IMG/VR virus record: IMGVR_UViG_3300025674_000059
Location: 1-52,782 of that record
Strand: one strand, 5' to 3'
DNA from: a virus
Length of the DNA: 52,782 bases
Both the position numbers and the translations under genes were made by a program. Of the stretch, positions 17,724 to 24,654 are shown piece by piece; positions within the stretch are counted from its first letter, which is position 1; the number at the start of each line of letters is the position of its first letter. The notes beneath the pieces were generated by a model. It was not told where the DNA came from. It searched no databases and saw only the letters and a program-made list of their open reading frames with translations.

Positions 17724-19247
17724 ATGTCAATACACGAGCAGTTTGCCACCCGTTTCGTGGGGTTGAGACACGGTTATAGTGTCTTTACCCCGACGAAAGA
17801 AACACGGGAAGATGGCAAAGCGAAAGGGAAATATGTAACTATTTCACAAACGCTCAACCAGAAAGAGTTATTCGCTATCTGGGCAGAGCATATAAGAGGG
17901 GAAAGAAGCCTCGGTATCGTACCGATTGATGAGAATAATATGTGTTCGTGGGGGGCTATCGACATAGACGATTACCCGCTAGATCTCAAAGCGTTAGCTA
18001 AAAAGATCAAGAAGTTCAAGCTACCTATGGTCGTTACACGATCTAAGAGTGGCGGAGCGCATATCTTTATGTTTGTATTTGACCCAGTTCCTTGTTCTAC
18101 GATGCAACGTAAACTGAGACAAATATCCGCAGCGATAGGCTTTGGTCAGTCTGAGGTATTTCCTAAACAGACTAAGCTCTTGTTAGCAAGAGGAGATAGA
18201 GGAAGTCCGTTACAGATGCCGTATTTTGGCGGCGAAGACTCTACTAGCTATGGGTTCGGTGCCACTGGCAACGTCCTTACGCCAGCCGAGTTTTTAGATT
18301 ACTGTGAAAGTATCGTCCTTACTGAAGAAGAGCTGGATAAGCTCGAAGTCACGCCTATCTTAGAAGATATGGAATGGCTCGACCACTCTCCTCCGTGCCT
18401 AGAACACTTGATCGCTCAAGGATTCCCGAAAGGTATGCGTAACTCTGGGCTGTTTAACGTGGGAGTATTTCTGCGTAAAAAGTTTCCAGACGATTGGGAA
18501 GGTCGGCTAGAGCAGATAAACCACAAACACTTTAGCCCACCGTTGAGTGCGCAAGAAGTGTTGTCGGTAGCAAAGCAAGTTCAGAAAAAGGATTACTTCT
18601 ATAGGTGTAACGACCAGCCGATAGCTGGCCATTGCAACAGCCCACTGTGCCGTACACGCAAGTTCGGTATCGGTGCGTCAGGAGGTACGCCTTTGTTTAG
18701 TAACTTGACTAAACAGAATAGTGATCCACCAATCTGGTTCTTAGATGTCGAAGGCGGCAGGCTAGAACTCGAGACGGAGGAGTTACTTAACCAGACTCGG
18801 TTCCAACGAAAGTGTATGGATAGCCTCAACATTATTCCGCCGAAAGTACGGGATAACGTATGGCGCACTATTATCCAACAGCTTCTCGATACGCTGACCA
18901 TTATTGAAGTACCGAAAGATGCTTCGACAGAAGGTCACTTTAACGAGTTGTTAGAAACATTTTGTACCGAACGACCGGCTAGGGAACGAGACGAGCTACT
19001 ACTTGGTAAACCTTGGACAGATAAAAGCAGGACGTATTTCCGTTTAGCTGACCTAATGGACTTCTTACACCGTAAGAATTTCAGGGATTACCCTCGTAAT
19101 AAGCTAACCGCCAAGCTCAAGAATATGGGCGGCGATTCGCATTTCTTTAACATCAAGGGCAAGGGCGCTAACGTCTGGCATATACCAGAGTTCCAAGCGC
19201 AAAACGAATCCCATTCGTTGCCTGAGTTCAACGACTCACCGTTGTAA
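17724..19247 (+). CDS. Archaeo-eukaryotic-type primase (TOTE-like)
   Basis: A 507-residue primase that would make primers for the family A polymerase. AEP motifs: AIDIDDYP with D80, D82 and D83 (metal-binding motif I) and RSKSGGAHIF (106-115) carrying the motif II Ser and His. The pattern matches the primase domain associated with TOTE conflict elements. The second half resembles a primase C-terminal domain: PPCLEHLIAQG with C225, then C295, H303, C304 and C309, possible zinc ligands. No helicase domain is fused; instead a UvrD-like helicase starts at the very stop codon (one-base overlap). A DnaG-type primase is not seen in the window. Confidence 0.8.
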   Translation: MSIHEQFATRFVGLRHGYSVFTPTKETREDGKAKGKYVTISQTLNQKELFAIWAEHIRGERSLGIVPIDENNMCSWGAIDIDDYPLDLKALAKKIKKFKLPMVVTRSKSGGAHIFMFVFDPVPCSTMQRKLRQISAAIGFGQSEVFPKQTKLLLARGDRGSPLQMPYFGGEDSTSYGFGATGNVLTPAEFLDYCESIVLTEEELDKLEVTPILEDMEWLDHSPPCLEHLIAQGFPKGMRNSGLFNVGVFLRKKFPDDWEGRLEQINHKHFSPPLSAQEVLSVAKQVQKKDYFYRCNDQPIAGHCNSPLCRTRKFGIGASGGTPLFSNLTKQNSDPPIWFLDVEGGRLELETEELLNQTRFQRKCMDSLNIIPPKVRDNVWRTIIQQLLDTLTIIEVPKDASTEGHFNELLETFCTERPARERDELLLGKPWTDKSRTYFRLADLMDFLHRKNFRDYPRNKLTAKLKNMGGDSHFFNIKGKGANVWHIPEFQAQNESHSLPEFNDSPL

Positions 19248-20740
19248 TGTTAAAATCGAATGCACAAATAATCCTTGGGCCTCCAGGAACAGGGAAAACG
19301 AGCACACTACTAGAGCTATTAGAAGAAGAATTAGATCGGGGGACTTGCCCAGAAGACATTGGGTTCTTCACCTTTACCAAACAAGCGGTACAGGAAGGCA
19401 AGACTAGGGCGATGTCAAGGTTTGCGATAACGAATGGACAGTTACCGTATTTTAGAACCTTACATTCTCTTTGCTTTTTCCAGTTAGGGCTGTCGAAAGA
19501 TAGCGTCATGAGTTCAAGAGATATTGGTGATTTAAACCAGAAGTTGAACTTGCGTCTAACTGGCTCTATTAGTTCCGAAGAAGGACATATCTCGAGCATC
19601 TCTAAAGATGACAGATTATTGTTTATAGAAAACCTTGCTCGAATGAGACAGGTAAATTTAGAAACCCAGTGGCACGATTCTGATGACGTGGTGGGCTGGT
19701 TTGAACTAGAGCGGTTCGCGAACGGATTACGACTGTTTAAGGATGACAGACTGCTTATCGACTATACCGATATGTTGCAACTGTTTTTAGATCGAGGTCG
19801 TGCTCCGAAGTTAGATGTAATGTTCGTAGACGAAGCTCAAGACTTATCGCCGTTACAGTGGGCGGTAGTTCGTAAGTTATGTGAATCAGCGGATCGTATT
19901 TATATCGCAGGCGATGATGATCAAGCGATCTATCGTTGGGCGGGTGCCGACGTTGATTATCTAATTCGTAATTCAAAAGACGCGATGATTTTAAAACAGT
20001 CTTATCGCGTTCCATCTTCGATACATAAGCTCGCGCAAAACTGTATCGGGCAGGTTGTTTCGCGAGTACAGAAAAGCTGGAACCCTCGTAAAGAAGCTGG
20101 ACACGTTTCGTGGGAACCGTCTTACGAAACGATCGACATGGAAAGCGGTGAGTGGTTAGTGCTTGCTAGGACAAACTACTTACTAAATGGGATCGAAGAA
20201 CATTGCCGGTCAGAAGGCTGGTTCTATAAAAGTAAAAACCGCAACTCAGTTTCTGAGAAAAAGGTCAAAGCGGTGCGCGATTGGGAAACTCTACGGCAGG
20301 GCGGCGAAATACCGATCGTAGATCTTACCAAAGTCTTAAACTATATGAAGATCCGCGTACCTATCTCCCTAGAGAGAAACGACTTTGATACTAATATCTC
20401 ATTCGATCAGGCGCAGCAGTTCGTACCTGACCTTAAAAAAGAATATTGGTACGATTTGTTTGACGGAATCTCAGTTTCAGAGCGCAGCTATATCCGTGCG
20501 ATGCTTAGGCGAGGAGAAAAAATAACCAAAGAACCACGGATCAAGCTCTCGACCATCCATGCAGCTAAAGGAGGCGAAGCTGAAAACGTAATCTTGCTAA
20601 CCGATATATCGAACAGGATTTATAAATCGTACCAGTCAAACCCTGACGACGAGTCGCGGGTGTTTTACGTTGGACTAACCCGAGCAAAGGAGAACTTGTT
20701 TTTAATTGAGCCGCAAACTCAAAAATACTTCCCGCTTTAG
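19247..20740 (+). CDS. SF1 helicase, UvrD/PcrA-like
   Basis: A 497-residue, 3'-5' type superfamily 1 helicase by motif. Walker A GPPGTGKT (11-18), motif II DEAQD (195-199), motif III GDDDQAIYRWAGA (222-234), motif IV-like KQSYRVP, motif V STIHAAKGGEAENVIL, and motif VI VFYVGLTRAK near the C-terminus. It is smaller than cellular UvrD (about 720 residues), with reduced 1B/2B insertions. Overlap with the primase stop suggests co-translation, and it may act as the replicative or accessory unwinding enzyme since no DnaB-type helicase was found. The stop is immediately followed by a repeated promoter-like element. Confidence 0.9.
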   Translation: MLKSNAQIILGPPGTGKTSTLLELLEEELDRGTCPEDIGFFTFTKQAVQEGKTRAMSRFAITNGQLPYFRTLHSLCFFQLGLSKDSVMSSRDIGDLNQKLNLRLTGSISSEEGHISSISKDDRLLFIENLARMRQVNLETQWHDSDDVVGWFELERFANGLRLFKDDRLLIDYTDMLQLFLDRGRAPKLDVMFVDEAQDLSPLQWAVVRKLCESADRIYIAGDDDQAIYRWAGADVDYLIRNSKDAMILKQSYRVPSSIHKLAQNCIGQVVSRVQKSWNPRKEAGHVSWEPSYETIDMESGEWLVLARTNYLLNGIEEHCRSEGWFYKSKNRNSVSEKKVKAVRDWETLRQGGEIPIVDLTKVLNYMKIRVPISLERNDFDTNISFDQAQQFVPDLKKEYWYDLFDGISVSERSYIRAMLRRGEKITKEPRIKLSTIHAAKGGEAENVILLTDISNRIYKSYQSNPDDESRVFYVGLTRAKENLFLIEPQTQKYFPL

Positions 20741-20777
20741 TGCTTTACTTTCAGGGGCGTCTAAGGTAAAGTAGTAA
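20740..20777 (+). promoter_or_regulatory. TTTACT-N22-TAGTAA promoter-like element
   Basis: GTGCTTTACTTTC starts on the last base of the helicase stop codon; TTTACT 20744-20749, then exactly 22 bases, then TAGTAA 20772-20777. CTAGAAAGGAG follows just before the ATG at 20798. This copy has no clear leader hairpin. Confidence 0.65.
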
Positions 20778-20797
20778 AACCTAGAAAGGAGAAATAA

Positions 20798-21298
20798 ATG
20801 AATATCTTTGTAACTGACTCTTGTCCTGTACAAAGTGCGCGTGAACAATGTGATAAACACTGTGTGAAGATGGTTCTAGAATCTGCTCAGATGTTATCTA
20901 CTGCGTGGCGCGTGTTTGATAACGAATATGCAGAAAAAGAGAACTTGTACAAACAAGCGCATCTAAACCACCCATGTAGTATCTGGGTTCGTGAAGAGCC
21001 AGAAAACTACATCTGGTTATATCGACACTTTTCGGAGTTGTGTAAAGAGTATACACACCGCTACGGTAAAGAACATAAGTCGTCGAGGCTTTTGTGGTCG
21101 CTGTTCTGGCTACCCTTCCCTGATTACCGGATACAACGCGCAAATAAAAATCCAGAGGGCTTTGCGTTAGCAATGCCTGATGAATATAAATCCGAAGATG
21201 TTTACGCTTCGTACCGCAACTACCTGATTGGCGAGAAATCCTATTTCGCTAAATGGGTAAAAGACCCTTCAAGAAAACCAACATGGTGGATTAGTTAA
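20798..21298 (+). CDS. Pyrimidine-dimer DNA glycosylase-like protein
   Basis: A 166-residue protein of the Pyr_excise-type family common in phages (start NIFVTDSCPVQSAREQCDKHCVKM, then LESAQMLSTAWRV, HPCSIWVRE and a C-terminal ALAMPDEYKSEDVYASYRNY segment). The family is related to T4 endonuclease V, which cuts at UV-induced cyclobutane dimers; phage members of this subgroup are mostly uncharacterised. It starts the transcript after a repeated promoter-like element and overlaps the methyltransferase gene by one base. Since it opens a cluster of probable base-modification genes, a role in handling modified bases is an alternative to UV repair. Confidence 0.65.
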   Translation: MNIFVTDSCPVQSAREQCDKHCVKMVLESAQMLSTAWRVFDNEYAEKENLYKQAHLNHPCSIWVREEPENYIWLYRHFSELCKEYTHRYGKEHKSSRLLWSLFWLPFPDYRIQRANKNPEGFALAMPDEYKSEDVYASYRNYLIGEKSYFAKWVKDPSRKPTWWIS

Positions 21299-22161
21299 TG
21301 GCCTCTATTAGAAAGACCCTTCAAGAAAACGCTAACGACAGCAAAAATACCCGCATGGATATTGCCAGCGGCAATATGTTAGGGAACTGGCGACCTGATG
21401 AAATTACGCATATGACGCGCTTCGATAAGTGTTCGTCGCTATGTATCGGAGAAGCGAAATATCGCGACAGACCTATCGACGTACTCGAGGCAGGGTGCGG
21501 AGAACTTTGGGTACTGCGTAACTTGTATAAAGCCTACACCGTAAAGAAGTCGGACGTGATCCGCTCTTATCGCGGCGTAGATATCGACCCAGCTGTCCTG
21601 AACGAAAAGGTTGGCTATAGCAGCCCTACTGGACTTGTTCAAGACTCGACATGGTTCGCTAACTTTAACGGACAGATTGATATTCAAGACCTTACGGTAA
21701 ATCCCGTATTTGACCTGCCCGACGAATCAATAGACTTTTTCTGGACTACTGAAGTTATTGAACATATGGGCCGCGAGTTTATTGCACCGTGGCTTGATGA
21801 CGCTAACCGAGTATTACGTCCAGGAGGACTGATTTACGTTTCAACGCCTAACCATGACGGCTCTAACGATAAGCTCCCCGAAGACCACGTTTACGAATGG
21901 GGCTTCGAAGAACTAAAAGACGAGCTTACGAAAGAATCACGAGGGTGGGAACTACAGTCGGTTGTCGGTACGTTTTGCCAAATGCCTAAACTAAAGAAGG
22001 CTATGCAGAAAGACGGCGAGGACGGCGAATGGCGTTGGCTACCTGATCAGTTCGAGTTACTCGAAGAACGCTACGGCAAACAGTTTTTACGAGTAGTTGC
22101 CGCTACGTTTTTCCCAGAAGTTTCTAACAACTGTGCGTGGATATTGAGAAAGCCTTCATGA
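21298..22161 (+). CDS. Class I SAM-dependent methyltransferase
   Basis: A 287-residue protein with the class I fold signature: motif I VLEAGCGE (62-69), acidic motif II in GVDID (93-97), a TEVIEHMG segment (151-158) and NRVLRPGGLIYVSTPN (170-185). The last part is the small-molecule/Methyltransf_11 style rather than the DPPY or PC motif of standard DNA methyltransferases. So the substrate could be a base intermediate, sugar, lipid or protein. It sits inside a run of overlapping genes with the aGPT-like and thymidylate-synthase-like proteins, which makes a modified-nucleotide substrate worth considering. Substrate not determined. Confidence 0.8.
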   Translation: MASIRKTLQENANDSKNTRMDIASGNMLGNWRPDEITHMTRFDKCSSLCIGEAKYRDRPIDVLEAGCGELWVLRNLYKAYTVKKSDVIRSYRGVDIDPAVLNEKVGYSSPTGLVQDSTWFANFNGQIDIQDLTVNPVFDLPDESIDFFWTTEVIEHMGREFIAPWLDDANRVLRPGGLIYVSTPNHDGSNDKLPEDHVYEWGFEELKDELTKESRGWELQSVVGTFCQMPKLKKAMQKDGEDGEWRWLPDQFELLEERYGKQFLRVVAATFFPEVSNNCAWILRKPS

Positions 22162-23084
22162 CAAACTTTATACCTGCAGAGGTAGATAGGTACGTTTACT
22201 GGATCGAAGAACGTGAACGTATTCGTCATCTAAAAGAGGAGGTTCAACAAGAGCCTCCTTGGACGCAAGACCCGATACTGCAAGAGTTTAAGTTTTGCCA
22301 AGTTTTCCGTGAGGACGATAGGACTACGCGGTGGTTTCGCGAGCATATTCGCGAGCCACTACGCAACGACCCCGACGTACTGATGGCGACAGTAATTTTT
22401 AGATTCTTCAATTTGATCGAAACAGGGAGAACGCTGCTCGACCATAACTTACTAACTGAATGGGATCGAGAGAAAGCGATCGAAGAAGTGCGGAAACAGC
22501 CGAAGTGGATTACCGGCGCGTATATCGTCAAAACTCCTAACCGCATGGATAAGGTAACAGGCGTGGCTGAGTGTGTTACTCATCTATGGGTAGAGCGGGA
22601 GCGTATTCTAAAAGATTTTAAACATTTTAAATCTTTATGTGACGCGTGGCATTACTTAATGAGGTTCCCGTATATCGGGCCGTTTGTATCTTACGAACTA
22701 GTTTCTGACCTACGTCACACCCACCTGCTAGAAAACGCTGAGGATATTTGTTCGTGGGCGAATGCTGGGCCTGGAGCAATGAGAGGGCTAAACAGGCTGA
22801 CAGGTAGACCACTAGAGTTCTGCAAACGCAGTTGGGATTGGAATGGTGAAATGCAGGCGCTATACCAGTGGTGTAGAGAACAGCTAGACCTTAGTAAATT
22901 CCACAGACCTTTCGAGATGCGGGAGATCGAAGGAGGACTATGTGAGTTTGATAAATATTCTCGCATATTGCATGGACAAGGACGTACCCGAAGCGTCTAT
23001 AACTACTCAGAAAGAAACCGTCCTCTAATAGAGGATATAGAGAATGGAGAAAGTAAATGGGGAAACTCAAACAGTTGGTCGTAG
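22158..23084 (+). CDS. aGPT-pyrophosphorylase / 5-hmdU DNA kinase helical-domain protein
   Basis: The start is ATG 22158 (ATGA overlap with the previous stop), not the upstream GTG at 22137; this gives 308 residues. All-helical, with the family landmarks FRFFNLIETG (81-90), a GAYIV segment (about 120-124), FPYIGPFVSYELVSDLRHT (170-188) and WANAGPGAMRGLNRLTGR (200-217). I recognise these as the helical domain named alpha-glutamyl/putrescinyl thymine pyrophosphorylase, also found in 5-hmdU DNA kinases. It was defined in work on phage thymine hypermodification and is distantly related to helix-hairpin-helix glycosylases. No P-loop kinase is fused here. Next genes include a thymidylate-synthase-like enzyme and an Nmad1 protein. 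Confidence 0.65.
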   Translation: MTNFIPAEVDRYVYWIEERERIRHLKEEVQQEPPWTQDPILQEFKFCQVFREDDRTTRWFREHIREPLRNDPDVLMATVIFRFFNLIETGRTLLDHNLLTEWDREKAIEEVRKQPKWITGAYIVKTPNRMDKVTGVAECVTHLWVERERILKDFKHFKSLCDAWHYLMRFPYIGPFVSYELVSDLRHTHLLENAEDICSWANAGPGAMRGLNRLTGRPLEFCKRSWDWNGEMQALYQWCREQLDLSKFHRPFEMREIEGGLCEFDKYSRILHGQGRTRSVYNYSERNRPLIEDIENGESKWGNSNSWS

Positions 23085-23293
23085 ATCTAGATAAAGATCA
23101 GGTTGCCTTCGCTATGGAGCATTACGGACTGTTCCTACAAAAAGCGATGAAAGATAAAACGATGCCGAATACTTGGCAAGACGCTATCAACGCAATTCAT
23201 TGGGCAGCGTATATTTCAGGTGTCGATCTAGGCCGCATTCAGATCGAATACATCATTAACCAGCAGACGGAGAGCCTTTATGAAAGTGATTAG
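23057..23293 (+). CDS. Small helical protein in the modification cluster
   Basis: A 78-residue protein, mostly helical, with no recognised domain. GGAGAAAG (23045-23052) lies before ATG 23057. It overlaps the aGPT-like gene by 28 bases and the thymidylate-synthase-like gene by 14, so it is tightly embedded in the operon and likely real. It may be a subunit or regulator of one of the enzymes; nothing in the sequence shows which. Confidence 0.6.
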   Translation: MGKLKQLVVDLDKDQVAFAMEHYGLFLQKAMKDKTMPNTWQDAINAIHWAAYISGVDLGRIQIEYIINQQTESLYESD

Positions 23294-24332
23294 CGCCGTT
23301 AATGTAAATGACGCGCTGTTACGCGGCGTCGATTTATTCCAGTCTTCGGTGAATTACCGAACTCAATCTAGTCGTAACGGAGATACGATGGAGTGCCATA
23401 CTCCTGTAACTACTGTTTACCGGAAACCTTGGCAGCGAGTATTGTTCAATGAAAAGCGAGACGCTAACCCTTTCTTTCATCTATATGAAGCTATTTGGAT
23501 GCTGGGAGGTTCTCGAGATCTGCAAAAGCTCACTCATTTTAACGCAGGAATGGCTAACTTTTCAGACGATAACGAAACCTTAAACGGTTCTTACGGCTAT
23601 CGGTGGAGGCAACAGTTTGATTACGATCAGATTGAAAGCGTAGTAGATATGCTAACGAGAGATCCTGACTCGCGTCGAGTAGTTTTACAGATGTGGGATC
23701 CAGTAAATGATCTAGATAGCCCAAGCAAAGATATTCCGTGTAATACGAACATCTACTTTAAGATCAGAGACAGCGCCTTACAGATGACTGTCTGTAACAG
23801 ATCGAACGATATGATCTGGGGAGCTTACGGAGCTAACGCAGTTCATATGTCGGTGTTGCAAGAATACGTTGCTGCAGCATTAGGCTGCTACATGGGGCCG
23901 TATTATCAAGTTAGTGATAGCTTCCATGTCTACCTGAATAAAGAATGGGATAAGGTAAAAGACCTTCGAGTTACGCCTTTCCTCCCAGTATCCGAAGAAT
24001 ATCCAGAAGAACACTATCCTCTCTGCTCTCACCCCGAGACGTTTTTAGAGGAATGTGAGGAACTATTAGACAGTGTCCCGCCGAGACGAGTTTCAGGAAA
24101 CCCTGAGCCGGTCGATAGCTGGCCGACGATATTCGGAGCAAGTAAGTATAAAAACACCTTCTTCCCAGAGGTAATGATCCCGATGATCCACGCCTACATC
24201 TGCCATAAGGAGCGGCGATATGAAGATTGCTACAAATATCTCGGAGAAATTAAAGCGTTGGACTGGCAACAAGCCTGCTTCCAGTGGATTAAACGACGAG
24301 AAAGAAATTGGAGAAATAAAAATGGGTCTTGA
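23280..24332 (+). CDS. Thymidylate synthase / pyrimidine hydroxymethylase-like enzyme
   Basis: A 350-residue member of the thymidylate synthase superfamily, which adds a one-carbon unit from methylene-tetrahydrofolate to C5 of dUMP or dCMP. Catalytic Cys154 lies in DIPCNT, the phosphate-binding Arg pair is in DSRRVV (132-133), NRSND (173-177) matches the Arg-Ser-x-Asp motif, and SFHVY (214-218) matches the His-x-Tyr motif. In an ungapped alignment the base-selecting Asn of thymidylate synthase falls on Ala185, beside Asn186, in the GAYGANAVH loop. Thus base and product (methyl or hydroxymethyl) cannot be settled by eye. Its neighbours favour a hydroxymethyl-dUMP role. Confidence 0.75.
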   Translation: MKVISAVNVNDALLRGVDLFQSSVNYRTQSSRNGDTMECHTPVTTVYRKPWQRVLFNEKRDANPFFHLYEAIWMLGGSRDLQKLTHFNAGMANFSDDNETLNGSYGYRWRQQFDYDQIESVVDMLTRDPDSRRVVLQMWDPVNDLDSPSKDIPCNTNIYFKIRDSALQMTVCNRSNDMIWGAYGANAVHMSVLQEYVAAALGCYMGPYYQVSDSFHVYLNKEWDKVKDLRVTPFLPVSEEYPEEHYPLCSHPETFLEECEELLDSVPPRRVSGNPEPVDSWPTIFGASKYKNTFFPEVMIPMIHAYICHKERRYEDCYKYLGEIKALDWQQACFQWIKRRERNWRNKNGS

Positions 24333-24654
24333 TCGCAAGTGGACGGATATGAAAAATATCGCTCAGGAAGATATTGTTAGCCTGATCGAATCGGAAAAAT
24401 CTTACGGTGATTCGTGGAAGCGTCGGGGCGGTACGGGGGCATTTATGATGTTAGCCCGTAAGTTCGACAGGATCGAACAGCAGGCCGAGCATTGTAATTA
24501 CGATGTGTTCGAGGCAGGGATAAAGTTCGACGGCGAAGATGGGTTACTCGACGATATCGGAGACCTTAGACGCTATTTATTTTTAGTTGAGCAACATATT
24601 CGTTCGCTAGAATCAGGAGGACTGATAGATGCAGATACCTCTGATCCAACCTGA
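24322..24654 (+). CDS. Nmad1 (DUF1599)-like nucleotide-modification-associated protein
   Basis: The start is ATG 24322, after GGAG at 24310-24313; a longer frame from 24220 lies inside the preceding gene. 110 residues, with KSYGDSWKRRGGTGAF and LARKFDRIEQQ followed by a C-terminal DDIGDLRRYLFL helix. This pattern matches the domain named nucleotide-modification-associated domain 1 (DUF1599), a small helical module that travels with DNA-base-modification genes in phages. Its biochemical role is not known. It overlaps both the thymidylate-synthase-like gene and the polymerase gene. Identification is from motif memory, so moderate confidence. Confidence 0.6.
   Translation: MGLDRKWTDMKNIAQEDIVSLIESEKSYGDSWKRRGGTGAFMMLARKFDRIEQQAEHCNYDVFEAGIKFDGEDGLLDDIGDLRRYLFLVEQHIRSLESGGLIDADTSDPT

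Noticed and set aside
24220-24321. Longer N-terminus for the Nmad1-like gene
   Set aside because: The extra 34 codons lie inside the thymidylate-synthase-like gene and have no ribosome site; the ATG at 24322 does.
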